This document shows, piece after piece, positions 30,632 to 40,439 of a DNA stretch of 43,462 nt. The notes below the pieces were generated by a model. It did no database searches, was not told the DNA's origin, and saw only the letters and a list, made by a program, of their open reading frames with translations. Both the position numbers and the translations under genes were made by a program. The stretch is from Flavobacteriaceae bacterium (GTDB taxonomy: Bacteria; Bacteroidota; Bacteroidia; Flavobacteriales; Flavobacteriaceae): NCBI GenBank assembly GCA_021647985.1, contig JAKITQ010000024.1, forward strand, positions 1 to 43,462, written 5' to 3'. Positions within the stretch are counted from its first letter, which is position 1, and each line of letters opens with the position of its first letter.

Positions 30632-31070
30632 CTTTGGTACCGGTGCAACCAGGATAAACAGGAGGTTCTTCGATAATGGCAAATGGAACTTCCATATCAA
30701 CAATTTCATCTTCAATAATTTCGTCTATGTCATCAATGGAGTAATCAATTTTAATTGCTTCACCTTCATCGGTTTCTGTACTTTCTAAAATTGTTTCAAT
30801 AATTTCGAGTTCATCTGAAACGATCTCTATTATTTGTGGCGCTGGAGGCGGAGGTGGAGGAGGTTTAACTTCTATGATCCTCTCCGTTATTGGTATCTCT
30901 TCAACTTCTTCAATTTGAAAGATTGTTTGACCCAATTCGTTAATCCCTCGGTCAAATGATTTCCATTCTAAGGCTATATAGATTATTATTAAAGTTAAAA
31001 TTAAGCCAAGTTGGAAAAACAGTTTGCTATATGGAGTTAACCGTGCTTTTTTATATTTCTTAACTAACAT
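30339..31070 (-). CDS. TonB-family energy transducer, second tandem copy
   Basis: A 243-residue TonB protein with one N-terminal transmembrane helix (about 15-36), the motif EEIPITERIIEVKPPPPPPPAP (poly-Pro at 69-75), a long acidic Asp/Glu/Ile linker (about 80-130) and the C-terminal TonB domain (about 135-243, starting PPVYPGC). The last 96 residues differ from the upstream paralogue (31213-31926) at only two positions (Ser for Gly before RKYNTG, Asn for Asp in VVNVRA), whereas the N-terminal halves are clearly diverged. It has its own terminator and a possible promoter (TAACTTTA at 31094-31101 on the minus strand, with TTG 20 bases upstream), so it may be expressed separately. Confidence 0.9.
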   Translation of the reverse strand: MLVKKYKKARLTPYSKLFFQLGLILTLIIIYIALEWKSFDRGINELGQTIFQIEEVEEIPITERIIEVKPPPPPPPAPQIIEIVSDELEIIETILESTETDEGEAIKIDYSIDDIDEIIEDEIVDMEVPFAIIEEPPVYPGCTGTKAQKKKCMVAKITKLVSRKYNTGLAGDLGLSPGKKRVYVQFKIDKTGKVVNVRARGPHKRLEKEAIRVVNMIPKMTPGKQRGRPVGVKYTLPITLIVE

Positions 31071-31093
31071 GATAACTAAATTTGATTCAAAAC

Positions 31094-31124
31094 TAAAGTT
31101 AATGATTTAAGAAATCTTAAACAA
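31094..31124 (-). promoter_or_regulatory. Possible promoter for the second tandem tonB
   Basis: On the minus strand TTG (31122-31124), 20 bases, then TAACTTTA (31094-31101). The -7 box differs from TAnnTTTG only at the last base, and the spacing is as expected. It lies between the first copy's terminator and the second copy's ATG. Confidence 0.4.
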
Positions 31125-31141
31125 TGATTTTTATCATACAA

Positions 31142-31505
31142 CAACAGAGTATAAAGCAAAAAAAAACCATCCAAATAATGGATGGTTTTTTATTTTATGT
31201 TTTTGATATTATTTACTCTACAATTAAAGTAATAGGTAAGGTATATTTTACACCTACCGGACGACCTCGTTGTTTACCAGGAGTCATTTTTGGAATCATA
31301 TTCACAACTCTAATTGCTTCTTTTTCCAAGCGTTTGTGCGGGCCTCTTGCTCTAACATCAACAACTTTACCAGTTTTGTCTATTTTGAATTGAACATATA
31401 CTCTTTTTTTACCAGGGCTTAATCCTAAATCACCAGCTAAACCTGTATTGTATTTTCTACCCACAAGTTTGGTGATTTTTGCAACCATACATTTCTTTTT
31501 TTGTT
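31142..31505. repeat. Tandem duplicated segment, proximal copy
   Basis: This is the partner of 30269-30631 at an offset of 873-874 bp. It carries the same leader, terminator hairpin and TonB C-terminal coding sequence for the first tandem tonB gene. Confidence 0.8.
31157..31190 (-). terminator. Intrinsic terminator after the first tandem tonB
   Basis: AACCATCC (31164-31171) pairs with GGATGGTT (31179-31186), with the preceding A run acting as the T tract on the minus strand. It is identical to the hairpin at 30285-30317 and would end the gcvH-vanZ-tonB transcript before the second copy. Confidence 0.8.
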
Positions 31506-31926
31506 CATTTGTTCCTTTACAACCAGGATAAACTGGTACATTTTCGATAATTGCAAAAGGTACATCATCAAAAACCTCTTCTTCTTCTACTATTTCTACA
31601 ATTTCTTCAATAGCTTCATTTTCGTCAGTTTCAGTTGATTCAAGAATCGTTTCTTCTATATCCGCTTCATCTTCTACAATTTCAATTTTTTCTGGTGCAG
31701 GTGGTGGTGGTGGTGGTGGTTTAATTTCTTGAATTCTTTCCGTAATCGGAATATCAATTTCGTCTTCCAATTCCATATTTGCATTACCTAAATCACCTAT
31801 GTTACGTTCAAATGTTTTCCATTCAATACCTATGTAAATAACTAATAAAGCAAGAGCCAAACCTAACAACATAAACTGTTTGTTATGGTTTTCTAGATTC
31901 GCTTTTGGGTTCTTTTTAACTTCCAT
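31213..31926 (-). CDS. TonB-family energy transducer, first tandem copy
   Basis: A 237-residue TonB protein: N-terminal transmembrane helix (about 17-37, NKQFMLLGLALALLVIYIGI), the motif IPITERIQEIKPPPPPPPAPEKIEI with a seven-residue Pro run (coded by a GGT-like tandem repeat at about 31700-31720), a very acidic linker and the TonB C-terminal domain (about 128-237). It is 63 bp downstream of vanZ and follows the conserved flavobacterial order sprA, gcvH, vanZ, tonB, so I take this copy as the ancestral one and 30339-31070 as the duplicate. The N-terminal Lys/Asn-rich start is normal for the family. It acts at the inner membrane with ExbBD. Confidence 0.9.
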   Translation of the reverse strand: MEVKKNPKANLENHNKQFMLLGLALALLVIYIGIEWKTFERNIGDLGNANMELEDEIDIPITERIQEIKPPPPPPPAPEKIEIVEDEADIEETILESTETDENEAIEEIVEIVEEEEVFDDVPFAIIENVPVYPGCKGTNEQKKKCMVAKITKLVGRKYNTGLAGDLGLSPGKKRVYVQFKIDKTGKVVDVRARGPHKRLEKEAIRVVNMIPKMTPGKQRGRPVGVKYTLPITLIVE

Positions 31927-31989
31927 TGTTATAAAAATTTTAGAAAGGGCTAATTTAGTGAATTAATTAGCATATATACAAGTATTTTT

Positions 31990-32382
31990 TTAAATTCTGT
32001 GGTACCACTTCATTATTTTATCAAAAAATAGTGTTGCTAATATAATTCCAAAAGTATTAGCCATAACATCAAAAAAGTCAGCGGTTCGATAGTTTGTTAG
32101 TCCCCCTTGTAAAGCTTCAAGAATGATGCCATAAGCTATAAGTAATAGGATTACATAAAATTTAAAGCTATTTTTTTTGATTTTTTTATTAAGAGCAAAA
32201 TACCAAACTACACTCAAAGTGAAATATGCCAGAGCATGTAAATATTTATCGCCCGACTTTATTTTAATTCCTAAATCAATTTTAGGAATTGAGCTTAGGC
32301 TTAAAAATGCAATGATGATTGATGCTATAATAGCAAGTATTAATGCATTATGCTCCAATAATTTCTTTATACGCTGCAGCAT
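31990..32382 (-). CDS. VanZ-family membrane protein
   Basis: A 130-residue membrane protein with about four helices (around 12-30, 48-64, 74-91 and 104-122) matching the VanZ-like family (PF04892): the conserved [20 protein letters not shown] segment, with Asp-Lys-x2-His, and the C-terminal [23 protein letters not shown]. The family is named for a teicoplanin-resistance accessory gene, but most members are housekeeping proteins of unknown function and resistance should not be inferred. Its start overlaps the last 35 bases of gcvH in another frame, so translation is probably coupled. Confidence 0.82.
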   Translation of the reverse strand: MLQRIKKLLEHNALILAIIASIIIAFLSLSSIPKIDLGIKIKSGDKYLHALAYFTLSVVWYFALNKKIKKNSFKFYVILLLIAYGIILEALQGGLTNYRTADFFDVMANTFGIILATLFFDKIMKWYHRI

Positions 32383-32728
32383 CTAATAGATTATCTATTT
32401 GAGTATTATCAGATAATTTTATTTTAATCATCCACCCTTCCCCGTAAGGATCAGAATTTACTTTTTCAGGCGCATCTTCCAATGCCTCATTGAATTCAAT
32501 TATTTTACCACTTAAAGGCATAAATAAATCAGAAACCGTTTTAACGGCTTCTACACTACCAAACACTTCATCTCGCTCTATGGTTTCATCAACAGTTTCA
32601 ACGTCAACATAAACTATATCACCGAGTTCACCTTGTGCAAACAAAGTAATTCCAACGGTGGCAATATCTCCATCAATACTAATCCATTCGTGATCTTTTG
32701 TGTACTTTAAATTTTCAGGTATATTCAT
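32348..32728 (-). CDS. gcvH: Glycine cleavage system H protein
   Basis: GcvH carries the aminomethyl group of glycine on a lipoyl arm between the P, T and L proteins. The 126-residue protein has the standard DHEWI start, the lipoyl attachment site Lys63 in [13 protein letters not shown], and the [13 protein letters not shown] end. Glutamates around the lysine are conserved. No other gcv gene is present, but gcvH directly behind sprA (17 bp) is an arrangement I recall in flavobacteria. It overlaps vanZ by 35 bases. It may also serve as a lipoyl donor or relay. Confidence 0.96.
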   Translation of the reverse strand: MNIPENLKYTKDHEWISIDGDIATVGITLFAQGELGDIVYVDVETVDETIERDEVFGSVEAVKTVSDLFMPLSGKIIEFNEALEDAPEKVNSDPYGEGWMIKIKLSDNTQIDNLLDAAAYKEIIGA

Positions 32729-32745
32729 TTTAATAAAGATTATTG

Positions 32746-35700
32746 TTAATTTCCTATTATATATCGAATGCTTATCCCACCGTTAATAGATGTCCGAGGG
32801 AATGTTGTTGATATTGCAAATCTAGACTTATTATAATCAAAGAAAAAGGATGCGAGCAGATTTTTATTTAAAGAATAATCTGCTAGAAATTTAAAAGAAA
32901 CTAGATTTTGCCCGCCAGTAACTTGATCATTAAGAAGATCATCCGAAATTCCAAAAGCTCTTATTACTGTTAAATTATCTCTTATGCCTAAATCTGCTTT
33001 AAAATTAATATCTCCTTGAAATTTTGTTGAACCACCACTGCTACCTGTTTTAAATTTCATGACCACATTTTTAATTCTATACCCTAAACCAACGACCAAC
33101 TCATTTCCGGAAATTTCTGTAATTGTATTGTTATTAAAATTTAAATTTAAGACTTTATCTTTATTATAGGCAGCTCTTAATGAAAATGAATTTTTCAATC
33201 TTAAATCTACTTTAATAAGTGGAGAGAATTCTTCAATCAAATTAACCCCATTATACAGTTTTTCAGGGTTAAAGTTCCCTGCAATATCTCTATTATTATC
33301 CCCGTAAGGGTTGTTTTCATCATAATCTAAATTATTTGTAAATGATAAAACCGAGTAAACAGAACGATAACTATGCTCTAAAGTAATGCTTCTAAAATTT
33401 TGTTTAAACCACCCTATTCGCATAAGTCCTTTGTAAGCTATACGCCAGTTGGGTATAGGTGTATTTCTAAAGGCAGATAGTTGCACAGAGCTTGCATTTT
33501 TACCCGAGTATGCAGCCAAAAAAGCTGGAAGAACCACATTTTGATTTGTGCTGCCAAAACCATCTATATTTCCACCAGTTTCATTGGATAATCTTTGCGA
33601 AATGATGGCTCTATTTTCTTTGAATGTATTAAAAACATCTTCATTATTACTAAAGGAAGAACCTAACATAAAATAGGAAATACTAAAGTTACCAATGGCA
33701 TTTACTGGAGAATTATTAAAAGTTCCATTTACAACATCTAGTTGTTGGCTAAATCTTTTTGTAAGGGTTCTGTTACCAAAAACTTCAATATCTATATCTC
33801 TTGTTGGTTTGATTGTAGCAGAATAATCAAATTTATCGTAATATGATTCGCTGTAACTTCTTGCATAATAGTTTTCATTTGGTTCTCTTGATAGCAACCA
33901 ACCATTGCTTAAAGCTTGGTCTAAAATATTGGCCTGGCTTCCAAAAACAAATCCAAACGTTGGTGCAAAACTTCCCATATAATTACTGCGCCCTAAAAAA
34001 CCAAATTCAGGGATAAAGCCAGGTAAAAATGTTCCATTATTTTCTGTATACGAAAAGCGAATATTTTTTACCGAAGTTATAAGATCAATTCCAAGACGGC
34101 CAATTTTTTGACCTGTAGTAATTTTTCTTATCGTAGTGGTTTTGCTATTATTATTATTATTATTATCGGGATTGTTAGCATTTTTAACTGATTTTTTTTT
34201 GGTAAATAGATTATCCAGCCCGATAGTGCGATACAGTCTATCCATACCTAAATCTGCTGTTAGGTTATGTGTATTCGCATTTTGAATTGTGTTACCAATA
34301 TTGTTTATATTTGAAAATGCTGGTGCTTGCCAGTCGTAATCTGCTGTGTAACTATATGTTCCGTTGATAAAACTGAGTATAGGAAATTTATCAAACGGTA
34401 TTTTATAAGTCATATTCAAAGATTGATGATAACGATCTGGTCTCCCTATTTGGAATAAATTACTATATAATTGTATGTCTTCTGATCTATCAAATTGATC
34501 ATAAACATAATTATTTAAAGCTCTAAAAGTAAACTGAATAGATTTTGTAATATTATAGGCTAAAAGGTAATCCCAATCAAACATATAGTTTCTTTGTTTT
34601 AAGGTTGGCAATTCAGGCAAACCTGCAACTAATGAGCGCGATAATTGCTCATTATAACTTCTTATGATATTTGAATTAACAGAAAAAGAGCTTGGTAATA
34701 AACTAACATTAAAGTCTTTAATAAATTGTAAATAAGCTTTATCATTGAGTAATCCCCACTTTTTAAAAGGTTCAATAATAAAAGGTTTAAAACTATAATT
34801 ATAATTTACAGAGGCTCTTAATTTTTGATCTATAAATTTTTGAATATTGTAATTTCTTCGATATACTTCATTGTATAGATAAGATAAGGATAGGTTTTCT
34901 ACATCATAAAAATGAGGTTTTCTACTGTATTCAGTTTTATTTTTTCGAACATTTATAAAATTTAAACTTCTACGCCTTGTGTAATCTCTTGCCACATCAC
35001 TATTTGTATTACCTTCTTTAGAAAGTACATCTTGAAATTGAGGGTCATATTTAGGATCGCTAAACTCTTCGGCAATACTAAAATTAACAGGAATACTTAA
35101 GCTCACTCTTTTTGGCAATAATTGCCCAATGTTAATATTAGAAACTATACCATATTGTTTTGTTTCATCCTGACTTCTTTCGTTAACTTTTTGATCTAAA
35201 GTACCAAAACCTATAGTTTGCATGCTGCCTGTTAATGAAATATCGGCAAAATCGGCAAAATTAGCATCGGCATTAATTATGGCTGCCCAACTTGCTTCAT
35301 TGTCAAAATCAGATACTCTAAGTTCGTTAAACCATAACTCAGTACTTTTAAGTGAATTGGAAACGTTTTTAACCCCTAGCATAATGGTTCTGATATTTGA
35401 TAGATTTGGATTTCCTTTGATACGAATTCTAAATATAGCAGGTTCACCTATAATAGGTTTAGGAAATAATTCATTGGAGGGTGCATTCTCATCGATTCTT
35501 TGAAATTTGAGTTGCCCAAAATCTTCAATTCTCGCCTTGATATTATTTTCTTCAGGCCATATGTCTTCCGCTATTAGCGCACCAAACGGAGTGATTTTTA
35601 ACGGTACTTCAATTTGATAAAAATTATCAATTAAATCACTTCCTACTCTAACAATGGCTAATAATTCATCATCTTTCACTTCAATTTCCCCAATGATACT

Positions 35701-38700
35701 CTCTGCGTGTAGAAACATTTTTAAATGCTTGAACATTCTTATATCAAAAGTTGTGTTCTTAAAAACTGCTCTTGTATCGCCAGGTTCTAGGTCGGCTACT
35801 TTAACTGAAAGTGATTGTTCATTTTGTTGTTGTATGGTGGTACTACCTTGTAATCGTTCTCGTCTAATTCCTGGTGGTAGTATATAAGGTATTGGCTGTC
35901 TGTCTTCGTTCTCTTCTATATTTACTACACCAACTTCAAAATTTTGATTTTCAACAGGTGTTAGATCTATTGGTGGTTGAATTGATTCATTGATGGTTCT
36001 GGTATATCTTCTCCAGTCACCTCTAACCAATTGCAATTCTCCAAATCTTAAAACTACAGGTATTTTGAATTTAGTCAAAAATATCCGCATAAATCTAATA
36101 GCGGTAAATCCAGTCATGTTATTAATGATGTTGTTGGGGTCTTCAGGAACAGTAATTGGAATTCTAAATTGATACCAGGTAGTCACTTGGGTTGTGTTGT
36201 TTGCTAAATTAACGGTAGTAGTTCTACTGTCAACAATATTGTTTTTACCCACAACTAAATCTTCTTTATTTAAAGAAACTTTATATTGGTAATAACTTTC
36301 AATAGCACTCATGGTTTGATCTTTGTTGATATCTTCAATATCAGGAAATGTAGTTGCTGATGTGGGATAACTTTCTGTAGAGTTGTTAACTGTTGGAGAG
36401 TTTCCTTCTGTTAGGCTATATTCTTTATATCTAGATAAAATAGAGGCATTGTTGTTGTCATAGGCAGTGCTTCTAAAATAACTAAAATTATCGGCAGAAG
36501 GATCGGCTCCAAAAACACTACCGTATTTAATGGCTTCATCTTCATCGTTAATACCATCTAAACCCAAATCTTGATTTAACCGCGCTGCATCGCTTTCTGT
36601 AAATGCATACAATAGAGATTGGTTTTTGGGTATGGAAGACCAAGGTGTAATTTCAACATTGCTTCCCGGTATTTGAATACCATCTTCTGGTAATCCATTT
36701 TCAAACATTTTTCTGTCATCTGGTAAGATATCTTCAGAAATATTTCCAAAGTTAAAATATAGCTCCCCTTTAAAATCGATATCAGTAGGTGGAACACTAG
36801 GTCCACCTTCAGCGTTATTGATCGAATAATTTTCATATGGATCCATCAACCAAAATTGTACATATTCTATATTGGCTTGTTGAAAATCGGTTGTAGTCAA
36901 ACCACGGGTAATTCCACCCCAACGTTCTTCAGGGTTTGGATATTTACCTTCACTATCAAACCCATCATCATAGTTGTAAGACCCTCTTTCGCTTGGGAAA
37001 TAAGCCAAATCCAAAGACCTTACAATTGTTGATTGGGTAATGTCTAGGTCTATTTGAGGAAAGAGTTCACTAAAATTTATTTGTCGTACTTCTGATCTGG
37101 ATAATTCATCACTGTCAATATTCCCTGGTTTAAGTGAAGAACCATAGAATAACCTATCAATATTATACCAGCTCAATTTTGAGCGTTTGGCTCCTGATCT
37201 TAATGCATTGGGTAGGCCTGAAGCAATATTTCCGTTTGTAAAATCTAAATCTCCACTTTGCCCTTGCGGCGTACTTGCTATAAACCACTGTCTGGGAGAT
37301 CTAATATCTAATGGAATTTGCGCACCCTCAAAATCATCAATATATGAAGTTGCGGCTCCTTCTAAATCAATTCCCGAAGGTGTACCTGGGAGTAAATATG
37401 CTATTTCTGATCTAACCGAAACAAAAGAAGGTACATCTGTATCTATATTGGGTAATTTATTCACCCATTTAGTAAGTTTAGGAACTTCAGTTCTGTAATT
37501 TAAGGATGCTCCAAATATGGTGTTATTCACAGGCTCAGCTCCAAATTGAACCTTTTGTGTAAGTGGTCTTTCATTGAGGTTAATTATATTTCCACCAAGT
37601 GCTAATTTTTCATTAAATACATGTAAAACATCAACGCCCATATACCTCCTTCTTTGTTGGTTAAAACCAATATTGTTTTCAACATTCACTTGTATTGGTG
37701 TGTTAGAAGCGAGTAAAGTTGGATTGATAATTTGTACATTTCCAATATTATAATCCACTACATAATCAACACCTTCAATCAATTCTCTTCCGCCTGAAGT
37801 TACCGAAACAGAACCTCTAGGAATATTAAATGCACCTAAAGGAATTCCGTTTTGTCCTTCAGATTTAAAATAACCTTTAATTAGATATTTATCTTTTTCT
37901 TGAAAATCATTTTGAGCAATAGCTTGTGTTCTGTCGTACAATTCGTTGAAAACAAAGATATCATCTTGAGGAAGTAATAAATCATCTAGATATTTACCAA
38001 ATGGTTCGACTGTAGGAAAAATAAAATAACCATTTTTTGTATTTATTGTGATGCCTTCTACAAAATCAAAAAAACCATCTCCTTCAATTAGAATGTTGTT
38101 GTTTTGATCCAATCTATCCAAGCGCATTAAATTTAAAATGGTTATATCATTTACACCTGTTGTTTGTGCATTTTGAAGTATGTTAACAGGTATTCCTGTA
38201 CTGTCATCATTGTACATTAATTCCAATCTAAAGCCTTCTTTTTGCAATTGAAAAGCACCTGGAATTTCATAAATATTTTTAAGCATTAAATCCCACATAG
38301 GAATTTCAGTGTTGATAATTTCACTGCGCAATAATTTTACTACAAGATTGTCTGGTGCAATAACACCATCGCCTGTTAGTTCACCTACTTTATACGAATT
38401 TACTCCATCTGTATACTCATATGCAATAGCCAACACATCACTATCAGCCAAACGTCTGTTTAAAGTTATAAAACCCAACTGAGCATTCATGGTAAAATCA
38501 ATACCCTGTACTAATTTTATCGCATTTTCTAGTATGGTATAATCTCTTCCCTGTGACATATTATAAGGTAAAAGCGCTTGTTTTATACCCGAAATATTTC
38601 TAATGACCCCATTAAGTGTTAATAGATCATTGAGATTATTTGCTTCGTTGGATGGGTCTTGTTCACCAGGAAATGGCATTACATTCGCTGGGCCGATATT

Positions 38701-39825
38701 TGAAGCATTATTTTCACCTAAATCGGTCAAAGCAACAATATTTCTCGTGCCTTCTGTGGTGGCATTTCTATTAGTAACCCATATTTCTACCCTTGTAATA
38801 TTTATTGAACTATTGATAAGCGGAAAATTAATAAGGGCATTATCGTAATTATCTCGAAAGGAATGCCCCATAAAAAAATGTCGATTATTATCATAATTAC
38901 TTGCCTTGAATTCAAATTCATTGATTACCGAACCTCCTTGAGCCGCTACCGATCTCGTTAGTGATTGTTGTTGTGAAAAAATTCCGGTAACGGTTGTTTT
39001 TCCAAATTGTAATTCTGTTTTAACACCGAAAAGATTTTGTGCTCCGGCTATTAATGAATTTCTAATGGGCATGGATACATTACCTACTTCAATTTTTCTA
39101 ATAATATCATCTTCTGTAGGTGTGTATTCTAGTTTTACAATATTTTGAAAATTAAAAGTAGATTGGGTATCAAAATTTGCTGAGACTCTTAACCTTTCTC
39201 CAATTTTTGCATTGATGCTTGCACTAATTTCTTGATCAAAATCAAAAGTGGTGCTTTGCCGGTTGTTTTCTGATAATTGTGGGTTTTCTACTTTTTGATA
39301 GATCAAGCCCATTTTAATGAGAATTGAACCTTGTGGATTTACCTCTATGGTATTTCCACCAAATATGCTTTCAAAAAAACTAGAGTTGACATAGTAGGTT
39401 GGTAATAAATTTTTTCGTGCATCGCTACTGTTTTTTGTTTTACCACTAATGGCATTTAATTTTGTTTTTGAATACTCCAACATATCGCGTTGCAAACGAT
39501 AATCTTTATATTCTTCAGGGGTCATATAGGTTGGATGCTTGATATAATAATCGCCTATTTTTTTATAAAGAATGTAGTTTCCGGTTTGCGGATCAAAAAT
39601 CACTTCTAATTCTGAGTTGTCGTTTAAAAAAAGGCTTCCTTTTTGCGAGTTTCTAAACGAATATGGTAGCGTAGGTAAGGTGTCTTTTTCTACAGAAGTG
39701 TCTGAAATACTATTGGTTATGTTTTTTACTGATGGCTTATTTTGAGCTGATAAAAAACTTGTGCTACACAGTAGTACAATAAATATAAAGAGGAGCTTAT
39801 ATTTGATTCGGTTTTTATCTGTCAA
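32746..39825 (-). CDS. sprA: SprA (SovP), type IX secretion outer-membrane translocon
   Basis: At 2359 residues this is close to the F. johnsoniae SprA length of about 2400. SprA is the giant single-chain beta-barrel that forms the type IX secretion pore and is needed for gliding and for export of the adhesin SprB and other proteins with type IX signals. A signal peptide ([28 protein letters not shown]) is followed by alternating strand-rich blocks, including [20 protein letters not shown] and [27 protein letters not shown] segments typical of the SprA N-terminal repeats, and many aromatic-alternating strands to the C-terminal SIRYIIGN. An Asn run near residues 1886-1893 is coded by a trinucleotide repeat at 34146-34166. 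It starts 3 bp after ruvA and ends 17 bp before gcvH, so it lies in the middle of a long transcript. Confidence 0.93.
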   Translation of the reverse strand: MTDKNRIKYKLLFIFIVLLCSTSFLSAQNKPSVKNITNSISDTSVEKDTLPTLPYSFRNSQKGSLFLNDNSELEVIFDPQTGNYILYKKIGDYYIKHPTYMTPEEYKDYRLQRDMLEYSKTKLNAISGKTKNSSDARKNLLPTYYVNSSFFESIFGGNTIEVNPQGSILIKMGLIYQKVENPQLSENNRQSTTFDFDQEISASINAKIGERLRVSANFDTQSTFNFQNIVKLEYTPTEDDIIRKIEVGNVSMPIRNSLIAGAQNLFGVKTELQFGKTTVTGIFSQQQSLTRSVAAQGGSVINEFEFKASNYDNNRHFFMGHSFRDNYDNALINFPLINSSINITRVEIWVTNRNATTEGTRNIVALTDLGENNASNIGPANVMPFPGEQDPSNEANNLNDLLTLNGVIRNISGIKQALLPYNMSQGRDYTILENAIKLVQGIDFTMNAQLGFITLNRRLADSDVLAIAYEYTDGVNSYKVGELTGDGVIAPDNLVVKLLRSEIINTEIPMWDLMLKNIYEIPGAFQLQKEGFRLELMYNDDSTGIPVNILQNAQTTGVNDITILNLMRLDRLDQNNNILIEGDGFFDFVEGITINTKNGYFIFPTVEPFGKYLDDLLLPQDDIFVFNELYDRTQAIAQNDFQEKDKYLIKGYFKSEGQNGIPLGAFNIPRGSVSVTSGGRELIEGVDYVVDYNIGNVQIINPTLLASNTPIQVNVENNIGFNQQRRRYMGVDVLHVFNEKLALGGNIINLNERPLTQKVQFGAEPVNNTIFGASLNYRTEVPKLTKWVNKLPNIDTDVPSFVSVRSEIAYLLPGTPSGIDLEGAATSYIDDFEGAQIPLDIRSPRQWFIASTPQGQSGDLDFTNGNIASGLPNALRSGAKRSKLSWYNIDRLFYGSSLKPGNIDSDELSRSEVRQINFSELFPQIDLDITQSTIVRSLDLAYFPSERGSYNYDDGFDSEGKYPNPEERWGGITRGLTTTDFQQANIEYVQFWLMDPYENYSINNAEGGPSVPPTDIDFKGELYFNFGNISEDILPDDRKMFENGLPEDGIQIPGSNVEITPWSSIPKNQSLLYAFTESDAARLNQDLGLDGINDEDEAIKYGSVFGADPSADNFSYFRSTAYDNNNASILSRYKEYSLTEGNSPTVNNSTESYPTSATTFPDIEDINKDQTMSAIESYYQYKVSLNKEDLVVGKNNIVDSRTTTVNLANNTTQVTTWYQFRIPITVPEDPNNIINNMTGFTAIRFMRIFLTKFKIPVVLRFGELQLVRGDWRRYTRTINESIQPPIDLTPVENQNFEVGVVNIEENEDRQPIPYILPPGIRRERLQGSTTIQQQNEQSLSVKVADLEPGDTRAVFKNTTFDIRMFKHLKMFLHAESIIGEIEVKDDELLAIVRVGSDLIDNFYQIEVPLKITPFGALIAEDIWPEENNIKARIEDFGQLKFQRIDENAPSNELFPKPIIGEPAIFRIRIKGNPNLSNIRTIMLGVKNVSNSLKSTELWFNELRVSDFDNEASWAAIINADANFADFADISLTGSMQTIGFGTLDQKVNERSQDETKQYGIVSNINIGQLLPKRVSLSIPVNFSIAEEFSDPKYDPQFQDVLSKEGNTNSDVARDYTRRRSLNFINVRKNKTEYSRKPHFYDVENLSLSYLYNEVYRRNYNIQKFIDQKLRASVNYNYSFKPFIIEPFKKWGLLNDKAYLQFIKDFNVSLLPSSFSVNSNIIRSYNEQLSRSLVAGLPELPTLKQRNYMFDWDYLLAYNITKSIQFTFRALNNYVYDQFDRSEDIQLYSNLFQIGRPDRYHQSLNMTYKIPFDKFPILSFINGTYSYTADYDWQAPAFSNINNIGNTIQNANTHNLTADLGMDRLYRTIGLDNLFTKKKSVKNANNPDNNNNNNSKTTTIRKITTGQKIGRLGIDLITSVKNIRFSYTENNGTFLPGFIPEFGFLGRSNYMGSFAPTFGFVFGSQANILDQALSNGWLLSREPNENYYARSYSESYYDKFDYSATIKPTRDIDIEVFGNRTLTKRFSQQLDVVNGTFNNSPVNAIGNFSISYFMLGSSFSNNEDVFNTFKENRAIISQRLSNETGGNIDGFGSTNQNVVLPAFLAAYSGKNASSVQLSAFRNTPIPNWRIAYKGLMRIGWFKQNFRSITLEHSYRSVYSVLSFTNNLDYDENNPYGDNNRDIAGNFNPEKLYNGVNLIEEFSPLIKVDLRLKNSFSLRAAYNKDKVLNLNFNNNTITEISGNELVVGLGYRIKNVVMKFKTGSSGGSTKFQGDINFKADLGIRDNLTVIRAFGISDDLLNDQVTGGQNLVSFKFLADYSLNKNLLASFFFDYNKSRFAISTTFPRTSINGGISIRYIIGN

Positions 39826-39828
39826 ATT

Positions 39829-40410
39829 TTACAAGCTTTTAAGCGCTTTTTTAATTAATTCCTCTAAACTTATGTCAGGTGAATCTTGTAAAATAACTTG
39901 TATTGTTTTGTCTATTTTTTTTATATTAAAGCCTAAGACTTCTAATGCAGATAACGCTTCAATTTTAATAGTATTGTTCGAGATTAAAGATTCTTCTGTA
40001 ATATTAAAAGTTTTTAATATTTTATCTTTTAAATCTACAATAACTCTTTGCGCAGTTTTGATACCAATTCCCTTTACGGATTTTATTTTTTCAACATCTT
40101 CTGAGGCGATAGCATGCTGAATATCATTGCAGTCCATAGAAGATAACATGGTCATGGCAGTGTTGGGACCAACCCCAGATACCGAAATTAACATCCTGAA
40201 TATTTCTCGTTCAGTTTTATTGGCAAAACCATAAAGAATATGAGCATCTTCTCGTATGGTTAAATGGGTGTATAGTTTTATATTTTCCCTATCTGGGATA
40301 TTTGAAAAAGTTTGTAAAGAAATGGGTAAGATATAACCCAAACCCGAACATTCGATGATAACATTATTCGGATTTTTTTCAACTAATTTACCATGGATGT
40401 GTGTGATCAT
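39829..40410 (-). CDS. ruvA: Holliday junction helicase subunit RuvA
   Basis: RuvA tetramers bind Holliday junctions and recruit the RuvB motor for branch migration. From the ATG at 40408-40410 the protein has 193 residues, starting MITHIHGKLVEKNPNNVIIECSGLGY, the expected OB-fold domain (1-65). Two helix-hairpin-helix motifs follow (ISVSGVGPNTAMTML near 75-90, and VKGIGIKTAQRVIVDLKDK near 108-127), then a linker and the RuvB-binding domain III (about 145-193). An in-frame start at 40488 would lie inside maeB and adds Cys/Arg-rich residues not found in RuvA, so I reject it. It is 29 bp after maeB and 3 bp before sprA. Confidence 0.95.
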   Translation of the reverse strand: MITHIHGKLVEKNPNNVIIECSGLGYILPISLQTFSNIPDRENIKLYTHLTIREDAHILYGFANKTEREIFRMLISVSGVGPNTAMTMLSSMDCNDIQHAIASEDVEKIKSVKGIGIKTAQRVIVDLKDKILKTFNITEESLISNNTIKIEALSALEVLGFNIKKIDKTIQVILQDSPDISLEELIKKALKSL

Positions 40411-40439
40411 AAACTTACTAAATGTAATAAAATTAATAT

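Noticed and set aside
31990..32382. VanZ family as a sign of glycopeptide resistance
   Set aside because: There are no other van genes; stand-alone VanZ-like proteins are common, and this locus is the conserved sprA-gcvH-vanZ neighbourhood.
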